The position numbers and the translations under genes are program-made. Shown one piece after another: positions 1 through 10,859 of a stretch of 43,734 nucleotides of DNA (positions within the stretch are counted from its first letter, which is position 1; each line of letters opens with the position of its first letter). This stretch comes from Massilia alkalitolerans DSM 17462 (lineage in GTDB: Bacteria > Pseudomonadota > Gammaproteobacteria > Burkholderiales > Burkholderiaceae_D): contig NZ_ATYR01000040.1 of NCBI RefSeq assembly GCF_000427785.1, positions 1 through 43,734 of the forward strand, given 5' to 3'. The notes below the pieces were generated by a model that was not told where the DNA came from, searched no databases, and saw only the letters and a list, made by a program, of their open reading frames with translations.

Positions 1-188
1 TGCGGGCGGCGGGACCGGTCATTTAACCCGTCCTTTCCCTGTTCTTTGAACAGGGAAAGCCATTTGTAACCCGTCTTGCGACTGATTCCAAATGCCTGGC
101 ACAGGGCGCTGACGTTGGCTTCTGGTGCGCTTGCCAGCACCACAAATTCGAGACGAGAGGCCATCCGGGAACACTCCTTCCAAGGCAT
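1..188 (-). CDS. IS481-family transposase, N-terminal part (runs off the window)
   Basis: The minus strand reads inward from an ATG at 188 with no stop before base 1, so only about 62 residues are visible. The product starts MPWKECSRMASRLEFV and contains the helix-turn-helix segment CQAFGISRKTGYKWL, followed by the GLxDRSRRP turn. This is the typical N-terminus of IS481-family DDE transposases. The catalytic core lies outside the window. Upstream, at 229-264, are two copies of the sequence that IS481 ends usually carry, so the element's end lies between this gene and the hairpin at 353. Intactness cannot be judged because the rest is missing. Confidence 0.8.
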   Translation of the reverse strand, partial: MPWKECSRMASRLEFVVLASAPEANVSALCQAFGISRKTGYKWLSLFKEQGKDGLNDRSRRP

Positions 189-228
189 CGCACGCTCCAG
201 TTATTGGTCGTGCGCTGATCATAAAAGG

Positions 229-264
229 TGTTACCTATGTCTCTAGACGACTGTTACCTATGTC
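229..264. repeat. Direct repeat TGTTACCTATGTC in the IS481-type end
   Basis: Two identical 13-mers, TGTTACCTATGTC, lie at 229-241 and 252-264, 23 bp start to start, just upstream of the minus-strand transposase. Motifs of this kind (GTTACCTATGTC) are typical of the terminal regions of IS481 elements, where they probably serve as transposase-binding sites. I could not fix the outermost base of the element or a target duplication. Confidence 0.55.
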
Positions 265-286
265 CCTGTGCCATACAGGGTCTCCC

Positions 287-358
287 GCCCACGCGGTGAT
301 AGTTAGCAGCAAGATCATCGAGCACGAAACCGGAGCCGATAGCGATCACCGCGTGGGC
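287..358. repeat. 14-bp perfect inverted repeat with 44-nt spacer
   Basis: GCCCACGCGGTGAT at 287-300 is exactly complementary to ATCACCGCGTGGGC at 345-358. The right arm overlaps the outer stem of the terminator-like hairpin at 353-394, so the two structures are mutually exclusive. It lies between the IS481 end and the CoA-ligase gene. It may be a dispersed intergenic repeat or a remnant of IS insertion. No coding function is seen. Confidence 0.5.
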
Positions 359-394
359 GTAGGTCAGGCCACTGGCCTGACCTACCCTGCCCAC
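353..394 (-). terminator. Strong hairpin downstream of the CoA-ligase gene
   Basis: A 13-bp perfect stem (359-371 with 373-385) is extended by an outer GTGGGC/GCCCAC pairing (353-358 with 389-394). It begins two bases beyond the stop codon of the minus-strand ligase gene. The hairpin is symmetric and could stop transcription from either side. No clear run of T follows on the minus strand, so rho-independent action is probable rather than certain. Confidence 0.6.
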
Positions 395-395
395 C

Positions 396-1826
396 CTACA
401 AAAGCCGGCTCTTCAATATCTTGCCGCTCGGCGCTGCCGGCAGTGCATCCATGAACACGATGCGCGACGGCCGCTTGTAGGGCGCGAGCCGCGCGCGCAG
501 CCAGTCCTGCAGCGCGGCCGCATCGACTTCCCCCGCTTTCTCCACGAAGGCCACCACCTCTTCCTCGCCGCCGGCAAGCGGCCGGCCGACCACCGCCGAC
601 TGCAGCACGGCCGGGTGGCTGTTGAGCGCCGTCTCCACTTCCAGTGGATAGACATTGAAACCCGAGCGGATGATGAGCTCCTTCAGGCGCCCGGCAATGA
701 ACAGCGCGCCGTCCTCGCCCCGGTTCGCGACGTCGCCGGTCGCCAGCCAGCCGCCGGGTCGCAGGGTGGCGCTTGTCTGCGCCGGATCACGGTAGTAGCC
801 CGCCATCACGTTCGGCCCGCGCACCCACAGCTCGCCCGTCGCCGCGTCGATGCGCACCTCGACCCCGGGTATCGGATGGCCCACCGAGGTGTCGCCGCGC
901 GGAGCGTCCAGGCGGGTCTGGGACACGGTCGGGCCGCTCTCGGTCAGGCCGTAGCCGTTGTGCAGGGGCAGCCCGAACACGCGTTCGACCTCGCGCTTGA
1001 GGGACGGGTCCAGCGGCGAGCCGCCGGCGTAGCAGAAGCGCAGGCGCGAAGGCAGAGGAAATTCGGCCGGTTCGCCCCCGGCGAGCGCCAGCAGGCGCGC
1101 ATACATGGCCGGGACACCCTGCACGATGCTCAGCTCGCCGGCCCGGATCTGCGCCAGCAGCGCCTCGGCGGAAAAACGCGGCATCAGGTGCAGGCAGGCG
1201 CCTGCGTACAACGTGCCGAGCATGACCGAGCTGAGGCCATACACGTGCGAGATCGGCAGCACGCCGCTGGCATGGTCGGAGGGCTGCAGGCCGCGCAGGA
1301 GGCTCGAGGTGGCGGCGACGAACAGCAGGTTGGCATGGGTCAGCATGACGCCCTTGGGCTGGCCGGTGGTGCCGGTGGTATAGACCAGGGCCGCCACCTG
1401 GGCGCCATCCGGCCGCACGGGCTCCGGCACGGCGGTCGTGTCCGGTGCGCCCGTCGTCACGCCCTCGCTGGTGGCCGTGAGCACGCAGCGCGAGGTGCAA
1501 TGGGCGCGGATCGCCGCCAGTTCGCCCGCGCTCAGGCGGGCATTCGCCGTCACGCTCCAGGCGTCGATGCTGGCGATCGCGAAGATCAGGACCACTTGCG
1601 CCACGCAGTTCTCGCTGACCAGCATGACGCGGTCGCCAGGGCGCACGCCCAGTTCGCGCAGCATGCTGGCCTGGCGTCCGACTTCACGGCGCAGCGCGCC
1701 GTAGGTCCAGCTGCGGCCGTCCTCGACCAGGGCGGGTGCGTCGGCGGGATGGCGGAGCAGGATGTCGCTGATGCGCGTGGGGAGGGAGGCGGGATCGATC
1801 ATGGGGCCTGCTTTATACCCGCTCAT
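396..1826 (-). CDS. Class I adenylate-forming acyl-CoA synthetase (AMP-binding)
   Basis: Activates a carboxylic acid with ATP to an acyl-adenylate and transfers it to CoA. The 476-residue frame has the family signatures in order: P-loop TTGTTGQPKG near residue 150, the NGYGLTESGP motif, GWLATGDV, the hinge GRLKELIIRSGFNV, and the C-terminal catalytic lysine in PSGKILKS. Length is a little under the usual 500-550. The substrate cannot be read from the sequence. Because the gene shares a transcription unit with a regulator divergent from an oxalate/formate-family transporter and formate dehydrogenase, an oxalate-CoA ligase role is attractive but is inference only. A second in-frame ATG at 1802 (MIDPASLP) fits the family N-terminus as well and may be the true start. 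The gene lies 15 bp downstream of the regulator, so they are probably cotranscribed. Confidence 0.88.
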   Translation of the reverse strand: MSGYKAGPMIDPASLPTRISDILLRHPADAPALVEDGRSWTYGALRREVGRQASMLRELGVRPGDRVMLVSENCVAQVVLIFAIASIDAWSVTANARLSAGELAAIRAHCTSRCVLTATSEGVTTGAPDTTAVPEPVRPDGAQVAALVYTTGTTGQPKGVMLTHANLLFVAATSSLLRGLQPSDHASGVLPISHVYGLSSVMLGTLYAGACLHLMPRFSAEALLAQIRAGELSIVQGVPAMYARLLALAGGEPAEFPLPSRLRFCYAGGSPLDPSLKREVERVFGLPLHNGYGLTESGPTVSQTRLDAPRGDTSVGHPIPGVEVRIDAATGELWVRGPNVMAGYYRDPAQTSATLRPGGWLATGDVANRGEDGALFIAGRLKELIIRSGFNVYPLEVETALNSHPAVLQSAVVGRPLAGGEEEVVAFVEKAGEVDAAALQDWLRARLAPYKRPSRIVFMDALPAAPSGKILKSRLL

Positions 1827-1841
1827 CCGCAGTGACGCAAG

Positions 1842-2921
1842 CTAGAAGACCGGTGGCGCGAATGCGTCCGCAATCTCCACCAGCTCCCCGGTGCCGTGCG
1901 CATCGTAGCCGGGCAGGGCGGCCACCAGCTTGTGGTAGGCCGGCGTACGCATCAGCTCCAGCAACTGGCGCATGGCGGGCTCCTCCACTGCATCGCGGCG
2001 CACCGCGAAGTAGTACACCTCGTTCACCAGCGGCATGAAATCCAGCTTGAACTGGGCGCTCGCCGCGCGCATGCCGATACCTGCGTCGGCCATGCCGCTG
2101 GCGATGTAGGCCGCTACTGCGGAATGGGTGAACTCGGCGTTGTTGAAGCCCTGGATGGCATCGGGCGCAGGGCCGTCGGCGGCGAGCATCATCTCGAGCA
2201 GCATGCGGGTGCCCGAGCCGGCCTGACGGTTCACGAAGCGCACGCCGGGGCGCGCCAGGTCGCTCAGCGAATGCAGGCCGAGTGGATTGCCGCGCGCCGT
2301 GATCAGGCCCTGCTCGCGGCCGGCGACGCGCACCAGGCAGTGCTGCTCGGGGTCGAGCCAGCGCAGGTACCAGCTTGCGGTCGGCGCCTGGAAGCGGCCG
2401 AGCGGGACGTGGAAACCGGCCAGGTCGCATTCGCGCCGCGCCAGCGCGGCCACCGCATCGGTGCTGGTGCGGTAGCGCGAGTCGAGCGGCAGGGCGTCGC
2501 GGTCGATGCAGCCCAGCAGCGCGGCGACCGCGAAGCCATGGCTGGCGTCCATGCGCAGCGCGCGGGTACGGCTGGCCGTGATGCGCACCAGCTCCGCTTC
2601 CAGTTCCGAGGCCAGGCTTTGCAGCGTGGGCGACAGGCGCGCCGCGATACGGCGGTCGGCCCAGACCAGTTTCTGCGCCAGCGGCGTGAGCTGGGTGCCG
2701 CGTCCGCGCCCGGTCTGCAGCAGCTGTTCGCCGAACAAGGTCTCGGCCGTGCGCAGCAAACCCCAGGCATAGCGGTAGGACAGCTTGACTGATTTGGCGG
2801 CCTGGGCGATCGAACCGGTGTCCTGGATCGACAGCAGCAGGCCGAGCAGGTCGGCGGTGTCGAGCGGCGGTTCGCCCTTGACGCTGATCTCCCAGTGCGG
2901 GCGGATGTGAACGGTAAGCAT
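1842..2921 (-). CDS. ModE-type HTH regulator with periplasmic-binding-like sensor domain
   Basis: Likely the local regulator of the formate dehydrogenase block. Residues about 20-90 form a ModE/LysR-like winged helix (TGSIAQAAKSVKLSYRYAW, then the GRGRGTQLT wing). The C-terminal half resembles the cytoplasmic 'PBP-like' domain of molybdate-responsive proteins and carries the family-typical RFVNRQAGSGTR segment near residue 230. Such proteins are regularly found beside molybdenum- or tungsten-dependent dehydrogenases and Tup/Mod transporters. The start ATG at 2919-2921 lies inside the palindrome AGCATATGCT, and a GCATAT-containing 22-bp palindrome sits about 75 bp further upstream, which suggests autoregulation and control of the divergent operon. 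Whether the ligand is molybdate, tungstate or formate/oxalate cannot be told. Confidence 0.82.
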   Translation of the reverse strand: MLTVHIRPHWEISVKGEPPLDTADLLGLLLSIQDTGSIAQAAKSVKLSYRYAWGLLRTAETLFGEQLLQTGRGRGTQLTPLAQKLVWADRRIAARLSPTLQSLASELEAELVRITASRTRALRMDASHGFAVAALLGCIDRDALPLDSRYRTSTDAVAALARRECDLAGFHVPLGRFQAPTASWYLRWLDPEQHCLVRVAGREQGLITARGNPLGLHSLSDLARPGVRFVNRQAGSGTRMLLEMMLAADGPAPDAIQGFNNAEFTHSAVAAYIASGMADAGIGMRAASAQFKLDFMPLVNEVYYFAVRRDAVEEPAMRQLLELMRTPAYHKLVAALPGYDAHGTGELVEIADAFAPPVF

Positions 2922-3016
2922 ATGCTAAAAATAGCCTATTTCTTGCCTAAAAACATCATGATACGCTCCGCAAAACAATAAAAAATGACAGATTAATATG
3001 CTTTTTAAAGCATATT
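2917..3016. promoter_or_regulatory. Divergent promoter region with 22-bp perfect palindrome (putative operator)
   Basis: This AT-rich gap separates the regulator (minus) from the transporter and fds genes (plus). AATATGCTTT (2995-3004) and AAAGCATATT (3007-3016) form a perfect inverted repeat around a 2-bp centre. A second palindrome, AGCATATGCT (2917-2926), overlaps the regulator's start codon and shares the GCATAT core. The spacing and symmetry are those expected for a dimeric winged-helix regulator, most simply the adjacent ModE-like protein. The larger site lies 27 bp before the transporter ATG, close to its ribosome-binding site GGAGGGG, which would suit repression or a nearby promoter. 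Confidence 0.6.
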
Positions 3017-3043
3017 TCAATACTTAAAACAATTGGAGGGGAC

Positions 3044-4680
3044 ATGGCTGGACTCAGTTTTCTAGACAAGGAACACACCATCGCAGGCCCGGGTTTCAAC
3101 CGCTGGCTGGTACCGCCGGCGGCGCTCGCGATTCACCTGTGCATCGGCATGGCCTATGGCTTTTCGGTGTTCTGGCTGCCGCTGTCGAAAGCGATCGGCA
3201 TCACCGAATCGGTCGTCTGCCCGGCCGAGATGAGCTTCATGCAGCAGATCTTCGCCACCACCTGCGACTGGCAGATCTCGATGCTGGGCTGGATGTACAC
3301 CCTGTTCTTCGTGTTCCTTGGCCTGGCTGCATGGCTGTTCGGCGGCTGGCTCGAGCATGCGGGCCGCGCAAGGCGGGCCTGGTGTCGGCGCTGTGCTGGT
3401 GCGGCGGCCTGGTGATATCAAGCATCGGCGTCTACACGCACCAGATCTGGCTGATGTGGATCGGCTCCGGCGTCATCGGCGGCATCGGGCTGGGCCTCGG
3501 CTACATCTCGCCGGTCTCGACCCTCATCAAGTGGTTCCCGGACCGGCGCGGCATGGCAACCGGCATGGCGATCATGGGCTTCGGCGGCGGCGCCATGATC
3601 GGCGCGCCACTGGCCGACAAGCTGATGAAGTACTTCGCCACCCCGACCTCGGTCGGCGTGTGGGAGACCTTCCTGGCCCTGGCCGCGATCTATTTCGTGT
3701 TCATGGTCGCCGGCGCGCTGACCTACCGCGTGCCCGCCAACGGCTGGAAACCGGAGGGCTGGACCCCGCCGGCAAAGGCCGCCACGACGATGATCACGGC
3801 GCGCCACGTGCACGCCAGCCGCGTCTGGGGCATCCCGCAGTTCTGGCTGATCTGGGGCGTGCTGTTCCTGAACGTCTCGGCGGGCATCGGGATCCTGGGC
3901 ATGGCTTCGCCACTGTTGCAGGAAGTATTCGGTGGGCGCCTGATCGGCGTCGACGCCGGCTTCAACGAGCTCGACGCCGCGCAGAAAGGCCAGATCGCGG
4001 CCATCGCCGCCGGCTTCACCGGCCTGCTGTCCCTGTTTAACATCGGCGGCCGCTTCGCCTGGGCATCGTGCTCCGACTACATCGGGCGCAAGGCGACCTA
4101 TTTCGTGTTCCTGATCCTCGGCTTCTTCCTGTACGCCTCGATTCCTTCGATGGCGCACAATGGACAGCTGGCCTTGTTCGTCGGCTTCATCTGCATCATC
4201 CTGTCGATGTACGGCGGCGGCTTCGCGACCGTGCCGGCCTACCTGGCCGACCTGTTCGGCACCCAGATGGTCGGCGCCATCCACGGCCGCCTGCTCACGG
4301 CCTGGGCTGCGGCGGGCGTGCTCGGTCCGATCCTGATCAACTACATCCGCGAGTACCAGATCGCCCATGGCGTGCCCAAGGCCCAGGCCTATGACGTGAC
4401 CATGTATGTGCTCGCCGGCCTGGTGGTGGTCGGCATCGTGCTGAACGCGATGATCCGCCCGCTGGCCGACAAGCACTTCATGACCGATGCCGAGCTGGCG
4501 GCGGAGAAGAAGCTGGCGCAGGAACGCGACCTGAGCGCCTCGAGCGGCATGCGCGGCGGCGCGGTCGCCATCGGCGCCGCCAACCCGGCGCTGGCCACCT
4601 TCGCCTGGGCGGCGGTCGGCATTCCGCTCCTGATCGGCGTGTGGATCACGCTGCAGAAGGCGGTGGTGCTGTTCCAGTAA
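3044..4680 (+). pseudogene. OFA-family MFS transporter (oxalate/formate type), one-base frameshift
   Basis: A major-facilitator transporter of the oxalate:formate antiporter family, expected in the inner membrane with 12 or more helices. The N-terminal part (from ATG 3044, after GGAGGGG) reads normally to GGWLEHAG near 3364. The protein then continues in the -1 frame with PRKAGLVSALCWCGG to the stop at 4680. Family hallmarks follow in the second frame: WFPDRRGMATGMAIMGFGGG, and RFAWASCSDYIGRK. Restoring one base within about 3361-3366 would give a 545-residue protein of normal OFA length. The break is a single missing G or C in a GC run, so either a sequencing error or a recent inactivation is possible. 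Its place upstream of formate dehydrogenase fits uptake of formate or oxalate. Confidence 0.85.
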
Positions 4681-4688
4681 GCCGGCAG

Positions 4689-4713
4689 GCGTGGACGGCC
4701 ATGCCGTCCACGC
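4689..4713 (+). terminator. 11-bp perfect hairpin after the transporter
   Basis: GCGTGGACGGC, loop CAT, then GCCGTCCACGC, nine bases after the transporter stop and about 50 bases before the fdsGB start. There is no downstream T-run, so it may attenuate rather than fully stop transcription, or protect mRNA ends. The same GTGGACG/CGTCCAC arms recur in the hairpin at 25474-25498. Confidence 0.5.
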
Positions 4714-4763
4714 CTTGCAGTACCATTTACTTATTCCCCGACGAATCACTACTGGGACCCATC

Positions 4764-6463
<1,700 letters not shown>

Positions 6464-6467
<4 letters not shown>

Positions 6468-9265
6468 ACGCTCCCATCCCTACCGTTTCCTTCGAACTGA
6501 ACGGCCGCACGGTCGATGCGCTGCCGCACGAGACCCTGATCGACGTGGCCGCGCGCGAAGGCATCGAGGTGCCGCGCCTGTGCTACAAGGAAGGCATGGA
6601 GGCAGTCGGTAACTGCCGCTCCTGCATGGTCGAGATCGACGGCGAGCGCGTGCTCGCGCCATCGTGCTGCCGCAATCCGGCGCCGGGCATGAAGGTCACG
6701 ACCGACAGCCCGCGCGCACTGGCCGCCCAGAAGATGGTGCTCGAGCTCTTGCTGTCCGACATGCCCGAGGCCGAGTACACCCGCAAGAACGAAGTCGACC
6801 TGTGGGCTGAAAAGCTCGGCATCAAGAAGCCGCGTTTCGTCCCGACCCGCCGCCAGCCGCAGGCGGACCGGACCCACGCCGCCATCACCGTCAACCTCGA
6901 CGCCTGCATCCAGTGCACGCGCTGCGTGCGCGCCTGCCGCGACGAGCAGGTCAACGATGTGATCGGCCTGGCCTTCCGCGGGCAAGAGACCAGGATCGTG
7001 TTCGACCAGGACGACCCTCTTGGCGCAAGCACCTGCGTGGCCTGCGGCGAATGCGTGCAGGCCTGCCCGACCGGCGCCCTGATGCCGGCGCGCGAGGTGG
7101 CCCTCGACATTCCCGACAAGCAGGTCGATTCGGTCTGCCCCTACTGCGGCGTCGGCTGCCAGCTGACCTACAACGTGAAGGACAACAAGATCCTGTACGT
7201 GGAGGGGCGCAAGGGTCCTGCCAACCTGGGCCGCCTGTGCGTCAAGGGCCGCTACGGCTTCGACTACGCGCACCACCCGCATCGCCTGACCAGGCCATTG
7301 ATCCGCCGCGAAGGCGTACCCAAGTCGGGCGACTTCACGATGGATCCGGACCGCGTGCTGGAGGTGTTCCGCGAAGCGAGCTGGGAAGAAGCCCTGGCGC
7401 TGGCTGGCGGCAGGCTTGCCGGCATCCGCGATGCGCACGGTGGCGCGGCCCTGGCCGGCTTCGGTTCGGCCAAGGGCAGCAACGAGGAAGCCTACCTGTT
7501 CCAGAAGCTGGTGCGTACCGGGTTCAAGACCAACAACGTCGACCACTGCACCCGCCTGTGCCACGCCTCCTCGGTATCGGCCCTGTTGGAAGGGATCGGC
7601 TCGGGTGCGGTATCGAACCCGGTGATGGACGTGACGCGCGCCGAGGTGATCGTCGTGATCGGCGCCAACCCGACCGTCAACCACCCGGTGGCGGCGACCT
7701 GGATCAAGAACGCGGTCAAGGCCGGGGCCAAGCTGGTCGTGATGGACCCGCGCCGCTCCGAGCTGGCGCGCCACGCGCACCGCTACCTGCAGTTCAAGCC
7801 CGACACCGACGTCGCGCTGCTCAACGCGATGATGCACGTGATCGTCAGCGAAAAGCTGGTCGACCAGGACTTCATCGCCAGCCGCACCATTGGTTATGCC
7901 GAGCTGGAAGCCAATGTGGCCGAGTACAGCCCGGAAGCGATGGCGCCGATCTGCGGTATCGATGCCGACACCATCCGCTACGTGGCGCGCCTGTACGCCA
8001 CCTCGAAAGGCTCGATGATCCTGTGGGGCATGGGCGTGTCGCAGCACGTGCACGGCACGGATAACGCGCGCTGCCTGATCGCGCTCAGCTTGATGACGGG
8101 CCAGATCGGGCGTCCCGGCACCGGCCTGCATCCGCTGCGCGGCCAGAACAATGTTCAAGGAGCGTCCGACGCCGGCCTGATTCCGATGATGCTGCCTGAC
8201 TACCAGCGCGTGGACAATCCGGCCGCGCGCGCGCGTTTCGAGCAGGCCTGGGGCGCCACCCTCGACCCGAAGCCGGGCCTGACCGTCGTCGAGATCATGG
8301 ACGCCATCGATGCCGGCCAGATCCGCGGCATGTACATCATGGGCGAGAACCCGGCCATGTCCGACCCCGACGCCAACCATGCGCGCGCCGCGCTGGCGGC
8401 GCTGGAACACCTGGTGGTGCAGGACATCTTCCTGACCGAGACGGCCTACCTGGCGGACGTGATCCTGCCGGCATCGAGCTTCCCGGAAAAGACCGGCACC
8501 TTCACCAATACCGACCGCCTGGTCCAGCTGGGCCGCCAGGCGATCGACCCGCCGGGCGAGGCGAAACAGGACCTGTGGATCATCCAGCAGATGGCGAAGC
8601 GCCTCGGCTTGAGCTGGAACTATGGCCACGTATCGGAAGTGTTCGACGAGATGCGCCACACCATGGCCAGCATCGGCGGCATTACCTGGGAACGCCTGGA
8701 GCGCAACGGCGCGGTGGTGTATCCGTGCATGAACGAGGGCGACATGGGCCAGCCGGTGGTGTTCACCGAACTGTTCCCGCGCGAAGGCGGCAGGGCGCGT
8801 TTCGTCCCGGCCGACATCATCCCGGCCGACGAGCGGCCCGATGCCGACTACCCGATGGTCCTGATCACGGGCCGCCAGCTCGAGCACTGGCATACCGGCA
8901 GCATGACGCGGCGCGCCACGGTGCTCGATGCGATCGAGCCCGATCCGGTGGCGCTGGTGCATCCGATCGATCTGGAACGACTGGGCATCCAGCCGGGCCA
9001 GCCCGTCACGATCGCCTCGCGCCGCGGCGAAGTGGTGCTGTACGCACGGGCCGACGACAGTTCGCCGGTGGGCGCGATCTTCGTGCCCTTCTGTTATTAC
9101 GAGGCGGCGATCAACCGCCTGACCAACGCGGCGCTCGATCCTTTCGGAAAGATTCCGGAATTCAAGTATTGCGCGATCAAGGTAACGCCCGGCGGCGAAG
9201 TCGCGCCGCAGGGAAGCTACGGTGGCGGCCAAATCCTCGAAGGCATGGCACAATTGGCAACATGA
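6464..9265 (+). CDS. fdsA: Formate dehydrogenase catalytic alpha subunit (Mo/W-bis-PGD)
   Basis: Oxidises formate to CO2 at a molybdenum or tungsten bis-pterin site and passes electrons along Fe-S clusters to the FdsGB protein. The 933 residues begin with a NuoG-like [2Fe-2S] domain (C40, C51, C54, C68/69). Two ferredoxin-type [4Fe-4S] motifs follow (CIQCTRCVRAC and CVACGECVQAC), then the cluster of the catalytic domain (CPYCGVGC). The metal ligand is an ordinary cysteine, C366, in HCTRLCHASSV, the place where E. coli FdhF has selenocysteine. The C-terminal molybdopterin-dinucleotide domain is complete (GRQLEHWHTGSMTRR). The ATG overlaps the previous stop, and its own stop overlaps fdhD (ATGA both times). 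No fdsD gene follows. Confidence 0.95.
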
Positions 9266-10152
9266 ACTGCCCAGACCCATTCCCGGCCGCGCGCTACCGT
9301 CCCGAGTTGTCCGACGCGCGCGCCAGCCTGACGCACGAGGTCACGGCCCTGGACGAACGCGGCCGCGCTTCGACCATCCACATTCCCGCCGAGCGCCCGC
9401 TCACCGTGTACGTGGACAAGCGCGAGATCGTCACCCTGATGACCCTGGGCGGCGCGCCCGAAGCCCTGACCCTGGGCTACCTGCGCAACCAGCGCCTGGT
9501 GCGCACGCTCGAGGACATCGTTTCGATCCAGGTCGACTGGTCGGTCGATGCGGTGGCGGTCGTCACCCGCAACGGCATTCTTGATATCGAGGAGCGCACC
9601 GCGAAGAAGGTCGTCACCACCGGCTGCGGGCAGGGTTCGGTGTTCGGCGGGCTGATGGATGAAGTCGATCAAATCACGCTGCCAGAGGATGCGCGCCTGC
9701 CGCAATCGGTTGTCTACCGCATCGTCGAGCTGATTCGCACCCAGCAGTCGGTGTACAAGCAGGCCGGCTCGGTGCACGGCTGCGCGCTGTTCTCGCACGA
9801 TGGGGAACTGCTGTACTTCGTCGAGGACGTCGGCCGCCACAATGCGGTGGATGCCATTGCCGGCCTGATGTGGCTCGACGGCCTGGAGGGCGGGGACAAG
9901 GTGTTCTACACCACCGGGCGCCTGACCTCCGAGATGGTGATCAAGGGCGCCCAGATGGGCATTCCCTTTCTGCTGTCGCGCTCCGGCACCACCCAGATGG
10001 GCCACATGGTGGCGCAGCGGGTCGGCATGTCGCTGCTGGCGCGCTGCTCCGGCAAGCACTTCTTGCTGCTGGCCGGGCACGAGCGCCTGGTGTTCGAGCC
10101 GGAGCTGCTGGAACCCCTGAACGCTCCCTACCATACCGCACGGCCGGCCTGA
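9262..10152 (+). CDS. fdhD: Formate dehydrogenase accessory sulfurtransferase FdhD/FdsC
   Basis: Needed to make formate dehydrogenase active: FdhD proteins bind the bis-guanine-dinucleotide cofactor and pass sulfur from a cysteine desulfurase onto the metal. The 296-residue protein has the family segments RPLTVYVDKREIVTLM, VEDVGRHNAVDAIAG and the FYTTGRLTSEMVIK block. The active loop has one cysteine, C122, in TTGCGQGS, rather than the CxxC pair of E. coli FdhD, as I recall for the FdsC branch that serves FdsGBA enzymes. Its start overlaps fdsA by four bases and its stop overlaps the permease start by one, so it is expressed from the fds operon. Confidence 0.93.
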   Translation: MNCPDPFPAARYRPELSDARASLTHEVTALDERGRASTIHIPAERPLTVYVDKREIVTLMTLGGAPEALTLGYLRNQRLVRTLEDIVSIQVDWSVDAVAVVTRNGILDIEERTAKKVVTTGCGQGSVFGGLMDEVDQITLPEDARLPQSVVYRIVELIRTQQSVYKQAGSVHGCALFSHDGELLYFVEDVGRHNAVDAIAGLMWLDGLEGGDKVFYTTGRLTSEMVIKGAQMGIPFLLSRSGTTQMGHMVAQRVGMSLLARCSGKHFLLLAGHERLVFEPELLEPLNAPYHTARPA

Positions 10153-10859
10153 TGTCCCTGCTGGACGCAACGATGCACGCCTTCGCGCTGCTGTTCAGTG
10201 GCGACGAGGCGCTGTGGCGCATCGTCTGGGTCTCGCTCAAGACCAGCATCCTCGGGCTGCTGCTGGCGGCCCCGCCGGCGGTCTTCCTCGGCTACGTCAT
10301 CGCCATGCACCGCTTCCCGGGACGGCGCATCGCCATCTGGCTGGCCCAGGCCGCGCTGTCGCTGCCCACCGTCCTGATCGGCCTGCTGCTCTACCTGCTG
10401 CTGTCGCGGCGCGGCCCGATGGGCGGTCTCGAATGGCTGTTCACCCAGGAAGGCGTGATCCTCGGCCAGATGGTGATCGGGCTGCCGGTCCTGCTGGCCT
10501 TCACGCTGGCGGCGGTGCAGGCGGCCGACCCGCGCTATGCCGAGACGGCGATCGCCCATGGCGCATCCCGCTGGCGCGTGATGGTCACGGTGCTGCACGA
10601 GGCGCGCTACGGCGTAATGGCCGCCGTCATCAGCGGCTTCGGCCGCGTGATCTCGGAAGTCGGCTGCGCCCTGATGGTGGGCGGGAATATCGAAGGGCAG
10701 ACGCGCACCATCACCACCGCCATCGCGCTGGAAACCAGCAAGGGCGAGTTCGCGCAAGGGATCGCGCTTGGCATCGTGCTGGTCTCGCTGGCGCTCCTGA
10801 TGAACGGCGCGCTGGTGCTGCTGCAAGGCGAGGCCCACACGGCGGGAGGACGCCGGTGA
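10152..10859 (+). CDS. tupB: Tungstate/molybdate-type ABC transporter permease (TupB-like)
   Basis: Inner-membrane channel of an oxyanion importer, 235 residues with about five to six hydrophobic helices. The cytoplasmic coupling loop typical of such permeases is present (ETAIAHGASRWRVMVTVLHEA), as is the C-terminal GRVISEVGCALMVGGNIEG segment that is characteristic of the TupB/tungstate group. The ATG shares one base with the fdhD stop (TGATG) and the stop overlaps the ATPase start. The position inside a formate dehydrogenase operon points to supply of W or Mo for the enzyme. No periplasmic binding protein gene is seen here or elsewhere in the window. Confidence 0.82.
   Translation: MSLLDATMHAFALLFSGDEALWRIVWVSLKTSILGLLLAAPPAVFLGYVIAMHRFPGRRIAIWLAQAALSLPTVLIGLLLYLLLSRRGPMGGLEWLFTQEGVILGQMVIGLPVLLAFTLAAVQAADPRYAETAIAHGASRWRVMVTVLHEARYGVMAAVISGFGRVISEVGCALMVGGNIEGQTRTITTAIALETSKGEFAQGIALGIVLVSLALLMNGALVLLQGEAHTAGGRR

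Noticed and set aside
3139..3423. N-terminal extension of the second transporter frame (MHRHGLWLFGVL...)
   Set aside because: This part is an out-of-frame reading of the true N-terminal codons; transporter similarity in this frame only begins after about 3361.
4681..4763. Riboswitch (for example a molybdenum-cofactor type) before fdsGB
   Set aside because: The gap is only 83 bases and is mostly taken by the simple hairpin; no multi-helix conserved motif is visible.
7540..7570. Selenocysteine in formate dehydrogenase
   Set aside because: The metal-ligand codon (7559-7561) is TGC, cysteine; there is no in-frame TGA.
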